Part shown: one piece after another, positions 35,201 through 47,200 of the stretch
How positions within the stretch are numbered: position 1 is the first letter of the stretch
Layout of the letters: every line of letters begins with the position of its first letter
Assembly (NCBI GenBank): GCA_903813345.2
Contig: CAIIXF020000009.1
Span: forward strand, 34,632,740 to 34,696,739
Direction: 5' to 3'
Length of the DNA stretch: 64,000 nt
Source: Owenia fusiformis
Taxonomy: Eukaryota > Annelida > Polychaeta > Sabellida > Oweniidae
Notes under the pieces: generated by a model
Seen by the model: only the letters and a program-made list of their open reading frames with translations
Databases searched by the model: none
What the model was told of the DNA's origin: nothing
Program-made: the position numbers and the translations under genes

Positions 35201-38200
35201 CAAACATGACTAATAATAGTACCTATTAGATGTTCATATGCAGTTAAAGTCACTGGATCATTTTTGTATGAAAACTGGAGTCCCACAAGGCTCAATTTTA
35301 TGTCCGCTACTTTTTTTGTCTAATGACTTGCATTGACCATGGCATTTGCACATAGCAGTGGATACTTATCCATTTTTGAAATGTAAGCACCCAGGACCAC
35401 ATTTCACCGTGCACCCATACTTGACCAATGCTTGGCATGCCTTGGCTGCTTGAGGAAGGGATGTCAATAGTGGGACCAGTAGAGACATGTCATACTTCCA
35501 GCCCCATGTTGTGAACTCCTATACCAATTTTAGATGGAGATTGTACAGTTGCCCCCAAACAATACCACCTTGGTTAGCAAGTTCTTAAGATTTTCTGAGC
35601 AAGGCCTCCTTTTGTTGGTTGTATTCTGTCAATGACTGTATGGCCGCCACAGAACATTAGTCTTCGTGCTGCATTGATATCTATCTGGTTGCTGGTTCGG
35701 TCATATAATAGAACAGTAAAACAGTCTAGGGACTGAATGGTCTGAATTTACAAAACCAGGTTTGTTGTAAGCATTTGTGCCACTCTTTTGTAGAAAAGCT
35801 GGAGTAACTTCCTTGAACACATTCCATAGCTTGAAGGCAGATCCTTTGCTATGGCCAAAGAATGATGCAGTTAATATAATTTATTATTATATCGCTATCT
35901 AGCTAGCGACAGTATGATTGGTCAAAACCGGGTCACATGTCGTGGGATATCTGGCGATATTCAATGGCAATGCTTATCAGATAAGACAACTGTGAGATAT
36001 CTAGCGATCTCCCACGCTCCCGGGAATTTTCAAAGAATTTATTTTCGTTCAGTGTAAATAATCTAGTTCAGTGTAAGTCAAAATGGCAGACGAACCGAGT
36101 AGATTCGTATGTATTTCAATGTTAACCTATGACTTAATAATATTAGGGATGTTTAGCTAGACAGTGATATAATAAAACAAATATTTCACTCTATTTTCGG
36201 TGAATACCTGTAGCACTTTCACAAGGTGATATTCCACTTGCCCTTCGGGCTTCGTGAAATATCACTTGTGAAAGATGTACAGGGTTCAATATCTGTAATT
36301 TTTGAGAGGTTCGAAGGCAATCCAGATTGGCACTTATTTGGCCTTAATTATTATTATTATATCTTGGTTACCGCCATATTTGGCGAGCAATAGCTCATTG
36401 GTATATTCTGTACTTTACATATTTTACACTCGAAGACAGAGCCAGAAACCCCTCCTTGGAGGAGCCCTGTGTTCTTTTGTGTGCACAGGTACACAGACAT
36501 ACAGGTACACACCACAGCCTTTTATACGGGTCGTGAACCACTCAGTCAAACACCCAGAATTACATGACGCACAAACAAACTTGTCTGAACCGGGAATCGA
36601 ACCCGGGGCCAAGCGATATCGGTAACCTTGACTCTGCCACTGAGCCATAGCGGTCGGACTAATGCTGCAGCCATGGCAAGAACAACTACATCAGTATCTC
36701 CACTTCTGATTATGAAGTCTTTTTTCCCTCTGAGGTCATCTGTTTTACATGAACAAAGAGTCTAGTGTCAACTTCTTCATGAGTACAAGGTTCAATCATT
36801 GCTGTATCTGGCAAGTGAGGAAATCACTGAACAGATTCCACAATAGTAGTTATTATTTGCTTGTCATTTACATCAACCTCAAAAATAGAGTTGGCCAGGA
36901 ATGCTAACAGCTCAGTCTTGTTCTGGCCATTTCTTAGAAAGCCTAGCCAATTCTTGGGCATCGGATTCTCTGCATAAACCATCCAGTGCCACGATGAATC
37001 CTTGTCAGGGACTTCCCACTGTTTTGTTGGTAGACATCCCAGATAGCATCTAATCTTGAAACACCTTCCATAAGCTGCCTTAACTTGGGATGAGACATTG
37101 GTAGCATATTCTTGGAAGTTGGTAGCCACACCAGGACGCATCACATAGACCAGAAGGGTGCCAACTATTAAAATTGCATCTGCAGGTTTTTTCCAATACT
37201 TCAGATCCATCTGGCTTAGCTTTTCAACATTTAAGTAAGTCTGCTTCTGTCGTAGGTCTCATGGCTCCATGCTTAGCTAGGGATGGCCTGAACTCATGTT
37301 TTTCATGTTTGAAAAACTCAGACATGTCAATGTGTCTTGATTGGCATCCCGTCATCCCTAGCTAAGCACAGAGCCATGTGACCTACGACAGACATACTTA
37401 AATGTCTAGAAACTGGTCCTTTCATCCCAAGTTAAGGTAGCTTATGGAAGGTGTTCCTAGATGTTGTCTGGAATGTTTACCTACAAAACAGTGAGAAGTC
37501 CCTAACAAGGATTCATCATGGCACTGGTGCTAGAAGGATAGTTTATGCAGAGAATGCGATGCCTAAGAATTGCCCAGCTTTTCTAACAATCAACGGAACA
37601 AGACTAGGCTGTTTGCATTCCTGGCCAACTCTATGTCTGAGTTTGATGTTAATGACAAGCAAATGATAACTTCTATGGGAGAATCTATTCAGTGCTTTCC
37701 TCAATTGCCAGATACAGCAATGATTGGACCTTGTACTCATGAAGAAACTGACAGGAGACTCTTTGTTCATATAAAACATGACCTCAGAGGGTAAAAGACT
37801 TCACAATCAGAAGTTGAGATACTGATGTAGTTGCTCTTACCATGGCTTCAGCATTTAAGGGCGCAATAAGTGTCAATCTGGATTGTCTTCAGACCTCTCA
37901 AAAATTACAGGTATTAAATTATATTATATTAGCTTCACCATTGTTTGGCCATAGCAAAGAATACCACCAACAAAAGGAGGCCTTGCTCAGAAAATCTTAA
38001 GAATTTGCTAACCAAGGTGGTATTGTTTGAGGGCAACTGTACAATCTCCATCTAAAATTGGTATAGGAGTTCACAACATGGGGCTTGAAGTATGACATGT
38101 CTCTACTGGTGCCACTGTTGACATCCCTTACTCAAGCAGCCAAGGCATGCTAAGCATTGGTAAAGTATGGGTGCAAGGTGAAATGTGGTCCTGGGTGCAC

Positions 38201-41200
38201 ACATTTCAAAAATGGATAAGTATCTACTGCTATGTGCAAATGTCATGGTCAATGCAAGTCATTAGACAAAAAAAGTAGCGGACATAAAATTGAGCCTTGT
38301 GGGACTCCAGTTTTCATACAAAAATGATCCAATGAATTTAAATGCATATGAACAACTTATAGGTACTATTATTAGTCATGTTTGATCAGTATACAACTAT
38401 TTTGACTTATTAAATTACAACTTTAGTCAATTTTTATGATTTTTCGATACACTGTGGCGGCCATCTTGGATTTTTGGTGAAAAAGTCAATGGATCGCTTG
38501 GTGCCACTTCAGGTTCTCAAAAGGATGGTATGAAGTTTTGAAATCCACTTTAAGATTGCTTCTATATATTTTTGAAATATTCTGTGAACTTATCTCCTAT
38601 TCAAACCCGACTATTAAAAATGCTTTAAAAAAATCAAATGTCATAATAATAGATTACATAACATTATGTCATATTTATCGAATTTGACCCATATTTCAAT
38701 CTGTCAAAATTGGTTTTTGTAATGTACTCAACAAGACGAACAATTTGATACCCATGACGACTTGTTATACTGGGTGCGGGGGTCAAGTTGATATTTGGCT
38801 CATAGGTAGCCTGCACTATAGGGTTGATTGTTTATCCAGAAATAATCAAGAATTATTTCACATCTGCTGTCTTCTAGAACTTGAGACACAGAAAAAAATA
38901 CTTCACCCCTTTAACAAAAACTATATTTATGTCCTACCTTGAAAGAAGTTGCATCCCTCGAGTGATGAAAGTGACCTTAAGAATGGAAGCATCGTGGCCC
39001 TCGAATGTTTTTACACAGGTATAGTCCGATAGAGCCCAGATCTTTATGTTACCATCTGCTGAGGATGTAGCCACACACTGAAAGAATAACAATTTTAAAA
39101 TGAGATACAGTCTCATCTACCTACATTTTGATTGTATGGTTTAATTCAAAAAATCTATGTTTGAGAAATGTGTTATTCCTGGTCAAGAACTTTATCTAAA
39201 ATTGCCCATTTCTTGTTTCAGTCTCTGATCACAACTGAAAAAAGTTCGAATTGAATTGTAGACATTCATTAACAAAAAACATTACAATTACAATTTTTTC
39301 AGTGAAAATAGAATGACGAATGAGAGGGGACAGCATAAGGATATTACTTATTAGTTTTAAGTTACCAGTAGTAGTACATGATTCAATACAGGTACAGGTT
39401 AGTATTAGAATGGAGGTTTACCTGATCTACGGGAGAGAACTGCACACACCATATACCTCGACGATGCCCCCGTAACACTCCTAGCAGAGAAAGGTTTGCA
39501 GCATTCCACAACTGGAATGAATCAATGATTTATACAGAAAAAAATTCAATATCTACCTTTGTTCATGAATTCATAGATTCACAGGAAACGTTAATTTTGA
39601 ATGCAAACATTAACTTTAACAGTAAAAAATGAAGAAAAGCATAAATTGAATGATATGATTGCGTAAAAGGAGTCTGACTGGTGGCTTTAAAGTGGTGTTG
39701 GCTTTGTTCGGACCTATTTTACAAAAGGTGTCTCGGAAATCACTTCTCGAATTCAATCCTTACCAAATTCTGTTCTTCTATCAAAGCAATACAGGAACTT
39801 AAAATTGATTTTAGATGAAATATAAATAATCCCAAAATAAAATGTTGTGCTCAATCTTAAATCTTACCTTAGCAGTTTTATCTTGTGAACCAGTTGCAAT
39901 GATCTTATCATTGGGGGCTACCGCAATAGAGTTGATGTCTTTCTCATGAGCCTTCTCAGTTACTGTGGTGCTCAATGCAGTGATTTCATCCTCAGATAGG
40001 TCACTAGAAACTGGCCATAGCTTCAAAGTGCAGTCCTCACTGCCACTGACTATGTACTGAAGGTTCAACCTAGAAAATAAACAATGCTGTTGAATTTACA
40101 ATTCATGTAGTGCAGGCTTCTCACTGAGCATTTAGACTCCGGAGATTCTCTGGAGTCTAATGTCTTAAAGCCCTTTTACTCCAGAATCTAATAGCTTTTC
40201 CGGAGTCTAGAGTATTTTTCTGGAGTCTAATTTTACATTTTTGTCACATTATTTGCAGTAAAACTGGATACAAACAAGGAATAGGAAGTCAGAAACCTTT
40301 TAGAAATAAATATTGGGATTAAAATAGCAAGATAATCTTAAGAAGTATGTTGAAAAGTATACTAATAGGATATCTCTAATCCCACATGGAGGAGAAGTAG
40401 TAGCGATACCGCGAAAAGTGTAGTCAAAATAAGGCTAAAAATCTGGGATCTAAAAAGTGTGGCTGGTTAGTTTCTGCATACATAACATTGCAATGTTTCA
40501 TGTAATTTAAATAATTCGATATGCTGCCACTTATTAACTGTTATATTAATGGCCTAACATTCCTTCTAGATTTTAGAAATACATGGAAAACCTCAAAGAA
40601 ACATAGGTGGAAAATATGAAAACTTTACCTTGGAAATGCAAGTGTAAACTGTAAGCTCTATGGCTTTGAATAGGGATTCTATGCAGTTTTGTATTTGGAA
40701 ATAGTCCCAGTGTACCCCTTTACTTCCCAAAAGAGGTAGACTCACCACTTGACACTGTGATAACCTGATGACTGTTTTTACAACTGATTAACTTACTTAG
40801 GAAGTGCAACAGACCCCACAGCATGTGTATGACCTCTTCCAACAGCAACACAACTCACTGACTCTGTCTCACTGGAGAACTTCCACAGTCTGATTGTATT
40901 GTCCTTAATATAAAATAAAATAACTAGATAACAGCAAGACCAAGGTAGAGAAAATCCCGTCGAAAATCTAATCAGTATCAGACATTGCTAGAAAATGGCA
41001 ACCATAGATGTATTACCAAAAGATATTTAACAGTCGAGAGGACTTGCAGCAAAATCCTCGAGTTGGATGTTCAAATCTATTGGCATCCCACCTAGGAAAA
41101 GAAAGAAGGCCCTCTTAGAGACAAGCCAAATGGCAGAGCAGTCATCCAGATGGCTATGGCTGCGTTGTAGAGAAAACTGGCTTCATAAGTGAGTGGGATT

Positions 41201-44200
41201 TGATCACCCTGCTTCCCCACCCATCAGAGTTTGTACGCGCCTTAATGGGGTGAAACAAGCAATGAAGATGGGAAGTGCGCTGATGAGAATTTAGCAGCTA
41301 ATAACAACAAAAGCCTGGAGTTTATGTGCCACTGTATGCAGAAGCAATACTTCATCTTACTGTGCTACTTTTCCAGTTATAGCAAAATCATGAAAAACTG
41401 AATACTATCGAAAATACTAAGATGACGCAACGTGTTAAATGACATTGAAGAGTATGCACAAAGTTGTATAAAAATGCTGGTGTAAGTCATTGGTCAATTT
41501 CAAACTTACTTTAGAACAGCTAGCAAAGAAGTTGCCTTTCTTGAATACATCAATAGAAAGCACTATATCTGTGTGCCCCTGAATAATCTGACAGCCCCAT
41601 GTCTCACGGTTGAATATCTTTATCAGAGGACTGTTTGTGGCCACCACTAGATGGCTCTCCTGTTCACCTAGGAACTTGACATCAAGGACTTCATCATTGT
41701 AGCCAACAAACTGAAGCAAAAGTAATAAATATACATGCAAGAGAATTTTATCACTGCACATAAGCATTGTCTGACAGTCAAAAATATTAGTTTTATACTA
41801 CTCTTCATGAAAATTATGAAATGATGTATCAATTCAGATAGTATATTCAAATGTCCACCCAAACCATAGCATAAACAAAAACAAAGCCACTCATTATAGT
41901 ATGGGAGCAAAGGTCATTCCGTGTCCTTTTTAGAGGCGAGCTAAGCGACATATATTTTCATGAACTATACGTGATACATACCAAGAAAAATGATGTTGGC
42001 AATTCTGAATCCGCGACGGCGTTGCTATGGTAACCAAGTAAATATGCCACGCCCACTTTTAGGGGCTCTTTTCAGTGTTTGGCCCATAGATGAAATTCAC
42101 ACCAAATGGAAGCTAATGGATAATTCAATCAGGAAATATTAAGTTGGCAATTCTGGATCCGATATGACGTTGCTATGGTAACAAAGTAAATATGCCACGC
42201 CCACTTTTAGGAGATATTTTCAGTGTTTGGCCCATAACTTAGTCATTATTGCTCAGATTAAGATGAAATTTGCACCAAATGAAAGGTAATAGATAGAGCA
42301 ATCGAACACTTTTTAATATATGCAAATATGGTGATTTGCATATCAATTATGACGTCATAACTGTTTGTTCTTGCATATTTTGTTTTAATCATGATGTATA
42401 GATCTGGTAAATTATTGTCTTTAAAATGGTCCGTATAATGTTTTGAACTAGTCTTGTTTGTTTCTTTTAGTTGAGTTTATTAGTTTATTCCATTCACACA
42501 TGTATGATCATAAAAGTTGAATAAATATAATGGAAGTGTCCAATTCACACTGTTGCTTTGGTGACAGCATGCAACAAAAGCACCTGCTGTAAACAAGAAT
42601 TCTTTAGGAAATGTTACATTTTGACCAGTTGACTGACATGTATTCTTTTTAAAATTTGATGACAGAATATAATCTAATAACCATAGTTATTAAATTTGGA
42701 TTGTGTTATGTTATGATGTCATAATGGCTAGGGGCGCAGCCAGCTTTCAGTCAGAAGGGGGCCTGCGATCGTGAGACGGGCAACCAAAAAGTATTTATAA
42801 GATAGCTTTTGAATTTTGCAAAATTGATCCAACTTCCTTCAAAATTTAGCAAAAAGCTTCAAGTCGAAAGCCTTCTTTTATCTAATGGTTCTATTTTTAT
42901 CGGATATGAGGGGGTAGGTGAACCCACCGCACCCCCCCCCCAAGCACTGCCTATGTTAATCCAACTTGATGTTGCTATGGTAACCATTAGGTGAATAAGC
43001 TAGGTGAATTAGACAATACATGAATAATGTAGATTGGCTGACTGACAAACTAAGTACCTGTCATGGTATCAGAGCTGATTTTTGTGATTATTTTCTTGAA
43101 ATAAGGTAAAGTTGCTCAAAATGATTCCTCTGTAACAGACATTGGTACTAACTATCCCATTAATCGCCTAAAACAATTGACAAACATTTTACAAAACACA
43201 AATTGTAATACTAAATTTCAGAAATCCCCGGGATTTAATTGACAATTTCGCAAAGATTAGTTTTCGCTTTTTTATCAAGCACGAAACTAAATCGCAACGA
43301 AAATACCAGGAGTACAGTACCTGTTATGGTATCATAGCTGCTTTTTGTGATTATCTCTTGAAATAAGGTAAAATTGCTCAAAAATGATTCCAAATTGTCC
43401 TTTGACATTCACCATAAAATGAGGTCAAAGCTGAAAACTATGATTGATTCCATTTCTTTACAAGTATGGAGTATGGAAGCCCCTGATTTAAGATATGCTT
43501 TTGGTATTGAAATCTGACATCCAATCATTGGGTTCAAAATTGGTACAGTTATGTCTACATGACCTAAAAAGATGAAATAGGCTAAAGTATTGACCTATAC
43601 CATAAAATCATATTATTTTTTATGTAAATTGACGTTGAACATATTTTTCGAATTTCAAAACCATTAGCAGCTATTAATGAAACGATGGGTATGCCAGTCA
43701 GTCAATATACATAATCCATGCATTATCTGATTCTTCAGCTTCAATTTGGTGAATATTTCATACACACTCAAGCTGTAATCATGACAAAGATTGAAGCGAA
43801 ACTTTGAAAAAGCCCTGAACAGTGTGGATGGCATATTCACCTAGTTACCATGGCAACATCATATTGGATTAACATAGGCATTGCCAGGGGGTGCGATGGG
43901 TGCGCCCCCATAAACAAAAAAATAGAACCAGTAAGAGCTTTAAAATCATTTTGACCTGAAGCTTCGAGCTCAGTTTTGAAAGAAGGTGCATCAATTTTGT
44001 AAAATTCAAAACAAATCTTAAAAACACTTTTGGGTTGCTTATGCCACAATCGCAATCCCCCTCTCCTGACTGAACGCTGGCTGCACCCCTGATTAATAAT
44101 TGCCATTATGACATCATAACATAACACAATCCAAATTAAATAATTTTCTATAGTTATAAGATTATTTTCTGTCATCATATTTTAAATAGAATACATGTGT

Positions 44201-47200
44201 CAGTCAGCTAGTCAAAATGTAAAATTTCCCAAAGAATTCTTTTTACATCAGATAGTTCTGCTACGTGCTGTAACCATAGCAACAGCATAAATTGGACACT
44301 TTTATTACATTTTTGATTCCATCAGTTTTTATGCAAGTATAAATGAAATAAAATTATAAACTCAACTTAAAGAAATAAACTAATTAATTAGTTAAAAGCC
44401 TTACTGACTATTTTAAAGACAATAATATCACAGATAAATACATAATGATTAAGATAAAATATGCAAGAACAAACATTTATGACGTCATAATCAATATGCA
44501 AATCATCCTATTGCATAGTTTACTAACTGTCTGATTGCTCTATCTATTACCTTTGATTTGGTGCAAATTTCATCTAAATCTGATCAATAATGAAGAAAAT
44601 AAGGGCCAAACACTGAATCGAGCCCCTAAAAGTGGGTGGGGCATATTCACTTTGTTACCATAGCAATGCCATCGCTGATTTAGAATTGTCAACTTAATAT
44701 ATCCTGATTGCATTATCTATTACTTTCAATTTGGTCTGAATTTCATCAAAATCTGAGCAATAATGGTGGAGATGGGGGCCAAACACTGAAAAGAGCCCCT
44801 AAAAACGGGCGTGGCATATTTACTTGGTTACCATAGCAACGGCATCGCATATTCAGAATTGCCCATAATATTTCTTGATCATACTTTATACGTGTAAAGA
44901 AATAGAATGTAAATCAATCATTGTTTTCAGCTTTGACCTACTTTTATGGTGAATGTCAAAGGACAAGATACCAATTTGCAATCATCTTGAGCAATTTTAC
45001 CTTATTTCAAGAAAATAATTTCGAAAACAGCTATGGTAGTCATACCATAACAGGTATATCAGTCTGTCAATCTACATTCCCCATGCATCATCTGATTCTT
45101 TAGTTTCCATTTGATGAAAATTTAATATAAACCAGAGCTATCATTATGACAACTGATAGAATCAAGACTTTGGAAGAGACCTGAAAAGTGGGGATGGCAT
45201 ATTCACCTGAATACAACAGCTAACATAGGCATAGCCAGGTGGTGTGATTGGGGCAACCCCCCCCCCCCCCCCCCATTTACCAATAAAAATAGAACCATTA
45301 CAGCAGGAGATCCAAGACGTCATTTCCATTGTTCTTTCGGCGGAAGAGCTTTAAAAATGCTTTTGACTTGAAGCTTCTAGCTCAACTTTGAAGGAATTTT
45401 TGTAAAATTCAAGTCAAATTAAACTTTTTTTGAGTTGCTTATGCCGATATCGCACCCCCTCCCCCCTGATTGAAAGCTGGTTGCGCCCCTGATTAATAAT
45501 TGCCATTATGACATCATAATATACACAATCCAAATTAGATAATTTTCTATCGTTATTAGGTTATTTTCTGCCAGCCATCAAATTTTAAAAGGAATACATG
45601 TCAGTCAACTAGTCAAAATGTAACATTTCCCAAAGAACTGTTTTCACAGCAGATAGTTTTGCAACATACTGTTACCATAGCAACAGCTTGAATTGGATAT
45701 TTTCATTACATTTTTTCAATTTTTATGACCATAAATGTATGAATGAAATAAACTAATAAACTAATCAAAAAGAAATGAACTAATTAACTACTTAAAAGCA
45801 TTACTGACCATTTTAAAGACAATAATTTCCCAGATTTTACATCATGATTAAAATAAAATATGCAAGAACAAACGATTATGACGTCATAATTAATATGCAA
45901 ATCACCTTATTTGCATATTTTATAAACCGTTTGATTGCTCTTTCCATGACCTTTCATTTGGTACAAATGTCACCTAAATCTGAGCAATATTGACGAAGAT
46001 AGGGACCAAACACTGAAAAGAGCCTCTAAAAGTGGGTGTGGGATATTTACTTTGCTACCATAGCAACGCCATATCGGATTCAGAATTGCCAACTTAATAT
46101 TTCCTAATTGCATTATCCATTATCTTTCATTTGGTGTGAATTTCATCTAAATCTGAGCAATAATGACAGAGATAGGGGCTATACACTGAAAAGAGCCCCT
46201 AAAAGTGGGCGTGGCATATTTACTTGGTTACCATAGCAACGCCGTCGCGGATTCAGAATTGCCAACATCATTTTTCTTGATCAGTATCACTTCTAGTTCA
46301 TGAAAACATATGTCGCTTAGCTCGCCTCTAAAAAGGACACGGAACCTCTTATTTGGACTTTTGCTCCCACACTATTAAGTGAATTAGGCTAACTCAGCTA
46401 ATATATGTCCAGGATCAAATTCTTTTTTAAATACGGAGCAAGCTGATAAGCTCCGATTAACTCTGAATCCATATATGCAAATTGTATTTAGATTTTACAG
46501 AATATAAAAACTCCTACTTGTTTCTTCAATGTCAGCTCCTCTATGTTATAAAGGATGATATTATGATCAAAGGTGACAACAGCCAATGCATCTAAACTAG
46601 GGACCCTCATTGCATGTGTAATCCTCATGTCTTGGTCATCCTGCCTCTCTGGGTCAGTGGCCTGACTTACAATACTGTCCTCCTGGCTGAGAAGACACTT
46701 GCCTGATGTAGCACTCCATAATTGCACAATTCCTGAAACACAGAGAGTGATGTTTTTGTGTTTGCTGTTTGTATGGTATAGCAATAAAATAGCCACATTA
46801 TACATAAACCTGCTCTTATTAATTCACATTAGTATAATAGTGAGATTGCAAATATAAATGCTAAACTATATCTGCCTAGTTTTGATAAATATAGATGTCT
46901 TGAAGGTTGCTTTACAAAATAATTGATTCAATCCCAAACAAAATGTTTGACACCCTTGTGAGTTGCAGCTTCAAAGGCAATATGTTACATTCATCAGACA
47001 ACATGTATTTTGAAAAAAAAGACAACTAATACAAACCTTTACTGCCTGCAGTGAGGAAACACAGATCTTCCTCAGCCGTGAGTGACGGGAAACATGTTCC
47101 TTTAGGGATCACATTTATAGATTCCACTGACTGAAAAGTTCAAATGACATTTTAAATTACAATTCATACAATTGAATAAAACACAAAAAGTGGAGTTTGT

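Larger units (their letters stand above)
35004..38581. mobile_element. 3.6-kb palindrome with two inverted copies of one gene fragment
   Basis: The outer ends AATATTTCAAAAATATATAG and CTATATATTTTTGAAATATT are complements, and similarity continues inward to a centre near 37320. The left arm is longer because it contains two insertions absent from the right arm (about 35873-36295 and 36345-36660). Each arm carries the same protein-coding fragment in opposite directions. Confidence 0.82.
29514..38816. mobile_element. Candidate 9.3-kb inverted-repeat element filling a TBL3 intron
   Basis: The left end (about 29514-29650: ACAGGCTA, CATACCCCCGCACCCGGTAT, CAATTTTGACATTTTCAAAT, ATGGGTCA) is matched in reverse at 38680-38816 (TGACCCATATTTCAATCTGT, CAAAATTGGTTTTTG, TTGTTATACTGGGTGCGGGG, TAGCCTGCAC). 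A TA dinucleotide flanks both sides. Inside are decayed copies of a repeat-associated gene family plus nested elements. Ends and completeness are inferred; it could also be several old elements side by side. Confidence 0.55.

Noticed and set aside
36424-36648. Protein-coding frame with MAQWQSQGYRY
   Set aside because: It is a translation of the SINE's tRNA-derived head and body, not a gene.
36580-36660. A tRNA gene
   Set aside because: A and B boxes are present, but the sequence continues into a SINE body with an AATAAT tail and is absent from the matching arm of the palindrome, so it is the head of a SINE insertion.
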